Below are positions 36,208 to 44,786 of a stretch of 64,000 nt of DNA, in pieces (position 1 is the first letter of the stretch; each line of letters begins with the position of its first letter). The stretch covers positions 1-64,000 of the forward strand of contig NZ_CALUYG010000008.1 in assembly GCF_944324935.1 (NCBI RefSeq). The letters are read 5' to 3'. A program made the position numbers and the translations under genes. Under the pieces are notes generated by a model. The model had not been told where the DNA came from, did not search any database, and saw nothing but the letters and a program-made list of their open reading frames with translations. This DNA is from an uncultured Desulfovibrio sp. (GTDB lineage: Bacteria; Desulfobacterota; Desulfovibrionia; Desulfovibrionales; Desulfovibrionaceae).

Positions 36208-37407
36208 CTAGCGGCCCTGCAGAATGTCTTCCAGCGTGGCGAGGAAGGCTTCAAGATCCGCCTTGTCCACCGTGAGCGGCGGCAGCAGGCGCAGGGTGAC
36301 GCCGTGGCTCAGATTGCAGATGAAACCGCGCCGGATGAGTTCCTTCCAGACGTCGGTTCCGTCTTCGCACAGCTCGATGCCGATCATCAGACCGAGCCCG
36401 CGCACTTCGCGGATCTTGCCGGGCACGCGCTGCATGAGGGCTTCGGCCGCCGCCCGCACTTCCGCGCCAAGGCGTCCCGCCCGTTCCACAAGGCCGTCGC
36501 GCTCCATGATCTCGATGGTCCTGGCCGCCACGGCGGAGACCAGCGCGCCACCGCCGAAGGTGGTGGCATGGCTGCCCGCCACAAAGCCCCGGGCCGCCTC
36601 ATTGGTGGCCAGCATGGCCCCCATAGGCAGGCCGTTGGCCAGCGACTTGGCAACGCTGATGGCGTCGGGGCGAATGTCGTAGTTCTGGAAGGCCCAGAAC
36701 TTGCCGGTACGGCCCATGCCGGCCTGCACCTCATCGCAGAGCAGCAGGATGTCCTTCTTGCGGCACAGGGCTTCGACGCCCTTGAGGTAGTCCGCGGGCA
36801 GCGGCAGCACGCCGCCCTCGCCCTGTACGCATTCCAGCAGCACGGCGGCGGTCTTGTCGCTGATGGCCGCCTCCAGCGCCGCCAGATCCCCGGCGGGGAC
36901 CTGCCGGAAGCCCTCGGGCAGCGGGGTGAAGCCGTCGCTCAGGCTTTCCCGGCCGGTGGCCGCCAGCGCGCCAAGGGTGCGCCCGTGGAAGCAGTTGCCG
37001 AGCGTGATGATCTCATACGCATCGCGTTTCTTGACGCTGCGCATATAGCGGCGGGCCAGCTTGATGCACGCCTCGTTGGCCTCGGCCCCGGAGTTGCAGA
37101 AAAAGGCCTTTTCGTGGTGCGTGGTGGCAAGCAGCTTCTCGGCCAGGGCAAGCTGCTCCTCCTGATAGAAAAGGTTGCTCACATGCCAGAGTTTGTGGCT
37201 CTGGGCCGCCAGCGCGTCGCAGATCTCGTCGTTGCAGTGCCCCAGCCCCACCACGGCGATACCGGCCAGCAGATCCACATATTCCTTGCCGTCCACATCC
37301 CAGAGGCGCGATCCCTTCCCGCGCACGATGGCCAGCGGGTAACGGCTGTAGGAACGGCAGAGCAGCTCTTCTTCACGGGCAACAACGGCATCATAGGCTT
37401 CCGACAT
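36208..37407 (-). CDS. argD: Acetylornithine/succinyldiaminopimelate aminotransferase
   Basis: 399 residues, class III PLP aminotransferase. It has the conserved FFCNSGAEANEACIKLARRY, NCFHGRTLGALAATG, LLLCDEVQAGMGRTGKFWA, and the Schiff-base Lys in ISVAKSLANGLPMGA. It forms acetylornithine in arginine synthesis and may also act in the lysine pathway. The start at 37407 (AGGAAAAG upstream) gives the usual N-terminus; the longer frame does not. Confidence 0.92.
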   Translation of the reverse strand: MSEAYDAVVAREEELLCRSYSRYPLAIVRGKGSRLWDVDGKEYVDLLAGIAVVGLGHCNDEICDALAAQSHKLWHVSNLFYQEEQLALAEKLLATTHHEKAFFCNSGAEANEACIKLARRYMRSVKKRDAYEIITLGNCFHGRTLGALAATGRESLSDGFTPLPEGFRQVPAGDLAALEAAISDKTAAVLLECVQGEGGVLPLPADYLKGVEALCRKKDILLLCDEVQAGMGRTGKFWAFQNYDIRPDAISVAKSLANGLPMGAMLATNEAARGFVAGSHATTFGGGALVSAVAARTIEIMERDGLVERAGRLGAEVRAAAEALMQRVPGKIREVRGLGLMIGIELCEDGTDVWKELIRRGFICNLSHGVTLRLLPPLTVDKADLEAFLATLEDILQGR

Positions 37408-37602
37408 GACACTTTTCCTCACGGGGCCGCAAGGCGGCGCTAAATTGTTCCGGCGATCCCGGCGGATGGCCACTGACGGGGCGTCAGCCCCCGCACCACG
37501 GAACGCCACTGAAAAAATTCCATGCGACCACACGCCTCTCCCCTTTTCCGTCGTTCAGCGGGCCGTGTGGGCGCACGGCATGGGCGTGGCGCGCTTGCCG
37601 CG

Positions 37603-38085
37603 CTATCGTCCGGTATGTCCGAAACCGCCGCTGCCGCGCTCGGTATCTTCAAGCCTTTCCACCACTTCCCACATGGGGCGGATGACGGGCTGGAACACGA
37701 GCTGGGCCATGCGCTCCCCCCGCCGCAGGACGCGTTCCTCACCGGAGGTATTGAGCAGCATGACGAGGATCTCTCCCGTATAGTCCGGGTCGATGAGGCC
37801 GACGCCCTGGGCAACGGTCAGCCCCTCGCGCGCGCCGAGCCCGCTGCGGGAATACAGAAAACCCGCCAGATCCGCCCGCACAGGCTGCACGCTGATGCCC
37901 GACGGCACGCAGACGCGCGCTCCGGGGGCTATGCGGATCTCGGGCGCATCCAGGCAGGCGCGCAGATCGAAGCCGGCGGACAGCCGGGTGGCCGGCACCA
38001 GCGCGCCGGCATAGAGCCCTTCGGCATCGGGACGGACGAAGGCAAGGCGAACAGGGCAGGAGGCGGAAAGAAAAGGTTCTGACAT
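37603..38085 (-). CDS. dut: dUTP diphosphatase
   Basis: 160 residues, trimeric dUTPase. Motifs in order: SAGFDLRA (1), RSGLG (2), GLIDPDYTGEI (3), GERMAQLVF (4) and the C-terminal GGFGHTGR (5). It hydrolyses dUTP to dUMP. No clear SD is visible before the ATG. It lies upstream of argD, separated by 195 bp. Confidence 0.95.
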   Translation of the reverse strand: MSEPFLSASCPVRLAFVRPDAEGLYAGALVPATRLSAGFDLRACLDAPEIRIAPGARVCVPSGISVQPVRADLAGFLYSRSGLGAREGLTVAQGVGLIDPDYTGEILVMLLNTSGEERVLRRGERMAQLVFQPVIRPMWEVVERLEDTERGSGGFGHTGR

Positions 38086-38255
38086 GGAAAGGATCGTCTA
38101 CTCGTGGCGGAGGTTGCGCTCCTCACGCGCGGGCAGGAGGAGCGGGACGGGCGATAGCATGCCAAACTTGCGCCCGCAGGTCGAGAGGGGAAATCACGGC
38201 AAACAAAAAAAACGTCGTCTCCCGGCTGTCCGCCCGCCGTTTCGCTCACAGCCTC

Positions 38256-39785
38256 TCAGTCCGCCGGGCGGTCCAGCACCCGCAGGGAAATGGCTTCCGC
38301 CATATGCTCCCCGCGCAGCCCGGGGCTGTCGTCCAGGTCGGCGATGGTGCGGGCCAGCCGCAAAATGCGGGTATAGGCCCGGGCCGACAGGCCGAGGCCG
38401 CGCACCGCCGCCCGCAACAGGGCATCCCCCTCGGCATCCGGCGCGCAGTGCCGCTCCAGCAGCGCGCCGGAAAGTCCGGCATTGCAGCGCACTGGCGTTC
38501 CCGCAAAGCGGGCCTGCTGGCGCTGCCGGGCCGCGCTCACACGCTGCGCCATGTCGGCCGAGCTTTCCCCCGGCTGCTCGCTGCGCAAATCCTCATACGG
38601 CACGGCGGGCACTTCCACATGGACGTCGATGCGGTCCAGCAGCGGCCCGGAAAGCCGGGCACGATACCGCGCCCGCTGCTCGGGACGGCAGGTGCAGGCA
38701 TGGCGCGGGTCGCCGTGGTAGCCGCAGGGACAGGGATTCATGGCCGCCACCAGCATGCAGTCGGCGGGAAAGGTCACGCTCTGGCTGGCGCGGGCGATGC
38801 TCACCACGCCATCCTCCAGCGGCTGTCGCAGGGCCTCGAGCACCGCCTTGCCGTATTCCGGCAGTTCGTCCAGAAACAGCACTCCCCGATGCGCCAGAGA
38901 GACCTCGCCGGGCCGGGGATGGCTGCCGCCGCCCACCAGCGCCGCTTCCGACACCGTATGGTGCGGCGACCGAAACGGCCGCGTACGCACAAGCCCGCCC
39001 CCGTCCCGCAGACGCCCGGCCACGCTGTAGATGGTGGTGACCTCCAGCGCCTCCTCGAAGGAAAGGGGCGGCAGGATGGAAGGCAGACGCTGGGCCAGCA
39101 TGGTTTTGCCGCTGCCGGGCGGACCGATCATAAGCAGATTGTGTCCGCCGGCCGCCGCCACCTCCAGCGCCCGTTTTGCCGCCTGCTGTCCCTTGACCTC
39201 GGCGTAATCCCCGCCGGACGGATCGCCGCCGGCCGCCGCATCCGTTCCCGGCGTCAGGGGCTCCAGCCGTGCCTCGCCCTGCAGGAAGGCCACGCATTCG
39301 GCCAGCGTGCGCGGGGCGTACACGTCCATCCCCCGCACCACGGCCGCCTCCTGCCCGTTGGCCGGCGGCACGATGCAGCGCCGCGCGCCCATGCGGCGGG
39401 CAAGGATGGCCAGCGGCAAGATGCCGGAAACCGGCCGCACCGCCCCGGAAAGGGAAAGCTCCCCGGCGATGACGGCATCCGCCAGACAATCCGGCGGCAA
39501 TTGCCCCGCGGCCATGAGCAGCCCCAGCGCCAGCGGCAGATCATAGGCCGTGCCGCTCTTGCGCCGCCCCGCCGGCGCCAGGTTGACGGTGATGCGCGCC
39601 GGCGGCAGTCGAAACTGTCCGGCCCGCAGGGCGGCAAACACCCTGTCCCGGGCCTCGCGCACCGCCGCCTCGGCCAGGCCGACCAGAGAAAAGGCGGGCA
39701 GGCCCTGCCGGACCAGCTCCACTTCCACGTCAACGGGATAGGCGTCCACCCCTTCCCATCCGGCGCTGTTCAGGCGAATGACCAT
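38256..39785 (-). CDS. comM: YifB/ComM-type Mg-chelatase-like AAA+ ATPase
   Basis: 509 residues. The N-terminal ChlI-like domain has VDVEVELVRQGLPAFSLVGL. Walker A is GPPGSGKTML and Walker B LFLDELPEY; the sensor region AAMNPCPCGYHGDP and the C-terminal Mg_chelatase_C domain are present. ComM helicases promote branch migration of donor DNA during natural transformation. The start at 39785 (AAGGAC) gives the family N-terminus. The bidirectional hairpin lies 20 bp upstream, so comM needs a promoter in that short space or readthrough from lepB. Confidence 0.93.
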   Translation of the reverse strand: MVIRLNSAGWEGVDAYPVDVEVELVRQGLPAFSLVGLAEAAVREARDRVFAALRAGQFRLPPARITVNLAPAGRRKSGTAYDLPLALGLLMAAGQLPPDCLADAVIAGELSLSGAVRPVSGILPLAILARRMGARRCIVPPANGQEAAVVRGMDVYAPRTLAECVAFLQGEARLEPLTPGTDAAAGGDPSGGDYAEVKGQQAAKRALEVAAAGGHNLLMIGPPGSGKTMLAQRLPSILPPLSFEEALEVTTIYSVAGRLRDGGGLVRTRPFRSPHHTVSEAALVGGGSHPRPGEVSLAHRGVLFLDELPEYGKAVLEALRQPLEDGVVSIARASQSVTFPADCMLVAAMNPCPCGYHGDPRHACTCRPEQRARYRARLSGPLLDRIDVHVEVPAVPYEDLRSEQPGESSADMAQRVSAARQRQQARFAGTPVRCNAGLSGALLERHCAPDAEGDALLRAAVRGLGLSARAYTRILRLARTIADLDDSPGLRGEHMAEAISLRVLDRPAD

Positions 39786-39804
39786 GCTGTCCGTCCTTGT
39801 CGCG

Positions 39805-39838
39805 CAAAAAGGGCATGACCCGCGCCATGCCCTTTTTG
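39805..39838 (-). terminator. Terminator between lepB and comM
   Basis: CAAAAAGGGCATG/CATGCCCTTTTTG is a perfect 13-bp inverted repeat with an 8-nt loop, working on either strand. It lies 9 bp after the lepB stop and directly before the comM SD. Confidence 0.8.
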
Positions 39839-39846
39839 CCGTTCGT

Positions 39847-40485
39847 CTATTCGATGAGCTTGCCCAGCCGTCCGAAGCGGACGGACTGCATGAGGCCGTC
39901 CGCCTCCGAATCCCAGGACCAGTAGATGCGCCAGGCCCGGGCGCGGATGGCCTCACGTGCGACAAAACCCCAGAACCGCGAATCCTGCGAGTTGTCGCGG
40001 TTGTCGCCCATCATAAAGTAATGCCCTCCGGGCACGGTCACGGGGCCGTAGTTGTCCCGCACGCCCATGATGTTGTCGGGGTCGGTGAAGCGGATGAAGC
40101 TTTCACGCACCGGCTCGTTGTTGCGGTAAAGCTGCTTGTTGCGTACCTCGATGACGTCCCCGGGGACGCCCACGACGCGCTTGATGAAGTCGATGGAAGG
40201 ATCCTTGGGATAGGCGAAGATGACGATATCCCCCCGCTGCGGATCGCGCCCGTCATAGATGGAGATGTCCGTAAAGGGAATCTTGAGACCGTAGGTGAAC
40301 TTGTCCCCCAGCAGATAATCGCCCACGAGAAGGGTATTCATCATGGATTCCGAAGGGATCTTGAAGGACTGCACCACAAAGGTACGGATGACCAGCGCCA
40401 GCAGGAGCGCAAGAACCAGCGCTTCGGCATACTCGCGCACCAGGGATTTTTTGCGGCGGCGGCCGCCGCCCAGAATCTCGCTCAT
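39847..40485 (-). CDS. lepB: Signal peptidase I
   Basis: 212 residues. One N-terminal TM helix (about 19-37). Box B (IPSESMMNTLLVGD) has catalytic Ser47; the usual Pro after SMM is Asn here. Catalytic Lys102 lies in IKRVVGVPGD, and box E is GDNRDNSQDSRFWG. It cleaves Sec signal peptides at the outer face of the inner membrane. Confidence 0.96.
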   Translation of the reverse strand: MSEILGGGRRRKKSLVREYAEALVLALLLALVIRTFVVQSFKIPSESMMNTLLVGDYLLGDKFTYGLKIPFTDISIYDGRDPQRGDIVIFAYPKDPSIDFIKRVVGVPGDVIEVRNKQLYRNNEPVRESFIRFTDPDNIMGVRDNYGPVTVPGGHYFMMGDNRDNSQDSRFWGFVAREAIRARAWRIYWSWDSEADGLMQSVRFGRLGKLIE

Positions 40486-40553
40486 AACACACCTTTCCGC
40501 CCTGCCGCAGGCGGAATGTTCACAGGTTCACGGGAAAGGACAGGCTCCGGCGT

Positions 40554-41933
40554 CTACTTCCAGAACTTGTCCACATAGCCCATTGCCAGCACAAAGACGA
40601 TGAGACAGGGCAGGACATAGGTCAGGTAGCCGCGCAGCCAGCGCGGGAACTTCAGGCCCTCGCCCATGTCCACCTCGGCGATGAAGTTGTCCCAGCCCCA
40701 GGCGCGGCGCATGGTGCAGAACAGCAGGAAGATCAGCCCGCCCAGCGGGAGGATGTTATTGCTGATGAGGAAGTCCTCCAGATCGAGCACGGAGCTCCCC
40801 GCGCCCAGCGGCTGAAAGTCGGCCAGCAGATTGAAGCCCAGCGCGCAGGGCAGGGAAAGCACCCAGAGGCCGACCAAGTGCAGCACCGTGCCGCGCCGCC
40901 GCGGGATGCCCCAGACGTCCGCCGTATAGGAAATGATGTTCTCGAACACGGCGATGACCGTGGACAGGGCCGCAAAACTCATAAAGACAAAGAAGAGCGC
41001 GCCCCAGATGTGGCCGCCCTCCATGCTGTTGAAGATGTTGGGCAGCGTCACGAAGACGAGGCCCGGCCCGGCGTCGGGCTTGACGCCGAAGGCGAAGCAG
41101 GCCGGGAAGATGATGAGACCGGCCATGATGGCCACAAAGGTGTCCAGTCCCACGATCCACACGGCCTCGCCGGTAAGGGAACGGTCCTTCGGCTGATAGC
41201 TGCCGAAGATGCACATGGCCCCGATGCCCACGGACAGCGTGAAGAAGGCCTGGTTCATGGCCGCGTTGATGACGGCGAACAGCCCGGTTTGCCCGATCTT
41301 GGCGGCATCCGGGGCGAGATAGAAAGCGATGCCCTCCCCCGCGCCCGGCAGGGTGACGGAACGCAGCACCAGCGCCACCAGGATGAGCAGCAGGCCCAGC
41401 ATCATTATCTTGACCACCCGCTCCACGCCCTTCTGTACGCCCAGGGCGCAGACGCCGCAGCCGATGAGCACCACCAGCGTCATGCCGATGATCTGCACGC
41501 CGGGCTTGCCGAGGGTCGCGCCGAAAAAGGCCCCCACCGCCTCGGGTGCCAGCCCGCTCAGCTCGCCGGAGGCCATATACCAGCAGTAGGCCAGTATCCA
41601 GCCCGTCACCGTGGTATAGAACATCATAAGCAGATAGCTGCCCACCAAGGCGAACCAGCCGCAGTGATGCCACCGGCTGCCGCGAGGCTCCAGCAGACGG
41701 AAGGCAAGACCCATGTTGCGCCGGGCCGCGCGCCCCACGGCGAACTCCATGATCATGGTCGGCATCACCGCCATGAGGCAGAGCAGGTAGATGCCCACGA
41801 AGATGGCCCCGCCGTACGCTCCCGTGATGTAGGGAAAACGCCAGACATTGCCGAGACCGATGGCGCAGCCGGCCGACAGCAGCAGAAAGCCCAGACGGCT
41901 GCCCAGCATTTCACGTTGCGCGTGTTCAGACAT
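40554..41933 (-). CDS. Sodium:neurotransmitter symporter (NSS/SNF) family transporter 1
   Basis: 459 residues, about 11-12 membrane helices. The family start MLGSRLGFLLLSAGCAIGLGNVWRFPY forms the sodium/substrate site. It probably imports an amino acid with sodium, as in Tyt1, MhsT or LeuT. It is paralogous to the next gene upstream, with long identical blocks (PACFAFGVKPDAGPGLVFVTLPNIFNSM-type), so the pair arose by tandem duplication. Separated from the paralogue by 132 bp. Confidence 0.93.
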   Translation of the reverse strand: MSEHAQREMLGSRLGFLLLSAGCAIGLGNVWRFPYITGAYGGAIFVGIYLLCLMAVMPTMIMEFAVGRAARRNMGLAFRLLEPRGSRWHHCGWFALVGSYLLMMFYTTVTGWILAYCWYMASGELSGLAPEAVGAFFGATLGKPGVQIIGMTLVVLIGCGVCALGVQKGVERVVKIMMLGLLLILVALVLRSVTLPGAGEGIAFYLAPDAAKIGQTGLFAVINAAMNQAFFTLSVGIGAMCIFGSYQPKDRSLTGEAVWIVGLDTFVAIMAGLIIFPACFAFGVKPDAGPGLVFVTLPNIFNSMEGGHIWGALFFVFMSFAALSTVIAVFENIISYTADVWGIPRRRGTVLHLVGLWVLSLPCALGFNLLADFQPLGAGSSVLDLEDFLISNNILPLGGLIFLLFCTMRRAWGWDNFIAEVDMGEGLKFPRWLRGYLTYVLPCLIVFVLAMGYVDKFWK

Positions 41934-42065
41934 GAGCGGTTCCTCTTGCGGACGAAATCCCGCGCAGGCATCTCATGGCCGTGCGCAGCCGCTTACCATA
42001 GCCCAGTCCGGCCCATGACGCAATGGCGGTGCACCTGTCCGCCGCGCCGGCGCCGGACGGCGGAG

Positions 42066-43448
42066 TCAGCGCAGCAGCTTTTCCAGGCGCTCCACATATC
42101 CCATGACAAAGATGAACAAAATCAGGCAGGGAAGCACATACTGCAAATAGATCCGCAGCCACGACGGAAAGCGCAGCCCCTGCCCGGCATTGGCCTCGGC
42201 AAGAAAATTTTGCCAGCCCCAGCCGCGGCGGGTGGTGCAGAAGAAAAGGAAGAGCAGCGTCCCCGCGAACAGCAGATTGTTGCTGATGAGGAAATCTTCA
42301 AGATCCAGCACGCTGCTGCCCGGCCCCAGCGGCTGGAAGCCGGCAAGCACATTGAAGCCCAGGCCGCAGGGCAGGGAGCAGAGCCAGAGGCCGAAAAGAT
42401 GCAGCAGTGTGGCCCGGCCGCGCGACATGCCCCAGACGTCCACGCTGTAGGAGATGATGTTCTCAAACACGGCGATGACCGTGGACAGGGCCGCAAAGCC
42501 CATGAAGATGAAGAAGAGTGTCCCCCAGATCAGGCCGCCCTGCATGCTGTTGAAGATGTTGGGCAGCGTCACGAAAACGAGGCCCGGCCCGGCGTCGGGA
42601 GCGACGCCGAAGGCGAAGCAGGCCGGAAAGATGATCAGCCCGGCCATGAGCGCCACAAAGGTATCCAGTCCCACGATGAGGGCCGCCTCGCCGGTGAGCG
42701 AGCGATCCTTCGGCTGATAGCTGCCGAAAATGGTCATGGAACCTATCCCCACCGAGATGGTGAAGAAGGCCTGCTTGATGGCTTCGTTGATGGCGGTGAA
42801 CAGTCCGGCCTCCCGCAGGCGCGCCACGTCGGGAGCCAGATAGAAGGTTATGCCCTCCCCCGCTCCCGGCAGGGTCACGGCCCGCAGCACCAGCAGCACG
42901 AGGATGAGCAGCAGGCCCAGCATCATGGCCTTGACCACCCGCTCCACGCCCCGCCGCACGCCAAGAGCGCAGATCAGGCAGCCCAGACCGACCACCACGC
43001 TCATGGACAACACATGCACCGAGGGCGTGGCCAGCATCCGCCCGAAAAAGGCCCCCACCCCCGCGGGGTCGCGCCCCGCCAGCGCCCCGGAGGCCATATA
43101 CCAGCAATAGGCCAGCAGCCAGCCCGTCACCGTGGTATAGAACATCATAAGCAGATAGCTGCCCACCAGCGCGAACCAGCCGCAACGGTGCCAGTGCGTG
43201 CCCGCCGGTTCCAGCACCCGCAGGGCCCGCCCCATGTTGCAGCGGGCCGCCCGGCCCACGGCAAGCTCCATCACCAGGATGGGCGCCACGGCCAGCAGGC
43301 AGAGCAGATAGATCCCCACCAGCGCCGCCCCGCCGTAAGCCCCGGCGATATAAGGAAAACGCCAGACATTGCCCAGACCGATGGCGCAACCCGCCGACAG
43401 CAGCAAAAAGCCCAGACGACTGCCCAGCATCTCGCGCGGCGCGCTCAT
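42066..43448 (-). CDS. Sodium:neurotransmitter symporter (NSS/SNF) family transporter 2
   Basis: 460 residues, same fold and signature (AGCAIGLGNVWRFPY). Differences from paralogue 1 cluster in the first half (for example RVLEPAGTHWHRC and loops near helices 4-6), so the substrates may differ. Its ATG overlaps the stop of the amidohydrolase-like gene by 4 bp, linking it to that protein and to the purine permease upstream. Confidence 0.93.
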   Translation of the reverse strand: MSAPREMLGSRLGFLLLSAGCAIGLGNVWRFPYIAGAYGGAALVGIYLLCLLAVAPILVMELAVGRAARCNMGRALRVLEPAGTHWHRCGWFALVGSYLLMMFYTTVTGWLLAYCWYMASGALAGRDPAGVGAFFGRMLATPSVHVLSMSVVVGLGCLICALGVRRGVERVVKAMMLGLLLILVLLVLRAVTLPGAGEGITFYLAPDVARLREAGLFTAINEAIKQAFFTISVGIGSMTIFGSYQPKDRSLTGEAALIVGLDTFVALMAGLIIFPACFAFGVAPDAGPGLVFVTLPNIFNSMQGGLIWGTLFFIFMGFAALSTVIAVFENIISYSVDVWGMSRGRATLLHLFGLWLCSLPCGLGFNVLAGFQPLGPGSSVLDLEDFLISNNLLFAGTLLFLFFCTTRRGWGWQNFLAEANAGQGLRFPSWLRIYLQYVLPCLILFIFVMGYVERLEKLLR

Positions 43449-44785
43449 GCTTCGGCCCCCTGACCGTCAGCGCGCCGCCGCAGGGCCGCCGCCTCACGCG
43501 CGGCCTCCACCACAAGGCCCTCCCAGTCCACATCGACCAGACGCCCCTCCTCCAGCAGCACGCGACCGCCCACAAGGGTATGACTGACCTGCTCCGCCGT
43601 GGCCGTGCGCACCACCTGCGCGATGAGCGCTTCGGGCGTGAGGGTCGCCGCGCCCTCCAGCCGCAGCACGGTGATGTCCGCCTTGCGCCCCGGCATGAGC
43701 GAGCCGATCTCGCTGGCCATGCCCAGCGCCCGCGCCCCGCCAAGGGTCGCCATCTCCAGCACGGCGCGCGGCGACAGCGTGGCCGGGCCGCCCTCCCGCG
43801 TCTCCTGGAGCTCGATGGCCCGCCGCATGAGCGTGAACATGTCCAGATCGGGATTCCAGAGGGGATCCTGGCAGCCAAGGGCCACATTGACCCCGGCGGA
43901 GAGCATCTCCGGCAGGGACACGCGCCCCTCGCCGCACACGATGGTCTCGCCCGGGCAATGACAGATGCTGCCGCCGCTGCGCACCAGCAGGGGCAGGTCC
44001 TCGACGCGGCAGACGTCGCACTGCCCAAGCGCCGTGTCCGGCCCCACAAAACCGCTGTCCAGCAGGTAGCGCAAAGGCTCGACGCCGTAGCGTTCGGACA
44101 GTTCGCGCATGGCCTCCCTGTCCGGCGCGACGCCGACGGTCAGCAGCAGCCCCTGGCCGCGCGCCGTCTGGGCCGCCCCGTTCAGCAGCAGCCTGCTGCT
44201 CCACATGAGGCCCCGCAGGCTCACCGCGCAGCGCAGCCGTCCGCCATCGGCGTTGTGCCAGCGCCGGCACAAGAATTCCACGTCCTTGAGCTGCGCCTCA
44301 GCCGTCCCGTAAAGGGCCCTGGGCAAGCCCTCTTCTCCCCTGTCGGCCAGCGCCTTGCCGAATGCGCCGCGCAGGCCCATTCCGTCGGCCGCCTGAAAAA
44401 GCATCTCCGCCTGTGTGCCGTCGCCCATATCCAGCACGCAGGTCGTGCCGCCGCGCAGCAGCTCGGCCACCCCCAGCGCCGCGGCGGAAAAGGCCGAGGC
44501 CCTGTCGTGCGCCGCTTCCAGTCCGGCCAGCCGCTGCCGCCTGTTCGGCGACGCCGGCTCTTCGGGACGGCGGAAAAAGGTCAGACCCAGCCGCGTACGG
44601 CACTGCACGAAACCGGGCAGGACCACCGCGCCCGTGACGTCCAGGACGCGCCGGGCCTTCTGCCGCGTCGCGCTCTCCACGGCGGCGATGCGTCCGCCGC
44701 TGATGACCAGATCCGCCTGACGCACGGACCGCTGGGGGTCCATGCAGATCAGTGTCCCTCCCTTCAGGATGAGATCGGCTTCCAT
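43445..44785 (-). CDS. Amidohydrolase-fold protein (TRZ/ATZ-like) with degenerate metal site
   Basis: 446 residues, aligned with the guanine/chlorohydrolase-type amidohydrolases: beta-sandwich start (ILKGGTLICMDPQ...VLDVTGAVVLPGF), barrel, and C-terminal SLMPGRKADITVL. The first metal motif, normally NAHTH, reads QCRTR (R63, R65), the barrel His near VGVAPD is gone, and the usual GTDG is GCQD. Only the HCP histidine (ICHCPGE) remains. Hydrolytic activity is therefore doubtful; a binding or regulatory role is possible. Coupled to NSS transporter 2; the NCS2 permease ends 1 bp upstream. Confidence 0.82.
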   Translation of the reverse strand: MEADLILKGGTLICMDPQRSVRQADLVISGGRIAAVESATRQKARRVLDVTGAVVLPGFVQCRTRLGLTFFRRPEEPASPNRRQRLAGLEAAHDRASAFSAAALGVAELLRGGTTCVLDMGDGTQAEMLFQAADGMGLRGAFGKALADRGEEGLPRALYGTAEAQLKDVEFLCRRWHNADGGRLRCAVSLRGLMWSSRLLLNGAAQTARGQGLLLTVGVAPDREAMRELSERYGVEPLRYLLDSGFVGPDTALGQCDVCRVEDLPLLVRSGGSICHCPGETIVCGEGRVSLPEMLSAGVNVALGCQDPLWNPDLDMFTLMRRAIELQETREGGPATLSPRAVLEMATLGGARALGMASEIGSLMPGRKADITVLRLEGAATLTPEALIAQVVRTATAEQVSHTLVGGRVLLEEGRLVDVDWEGLVVEAAREAAALRRRADGQGAEA

Positions 44786-44786
44786 A

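Noticed and set aside
40878..43463. 861-codon open frame on the + strand
   Set aside because: It is antisense to both NSS transporter genes, its product is a Gln/His/Arg/Gly-rich low-complexity string, and it has no SD. It is a high-GC shadow of two well-supported genes.
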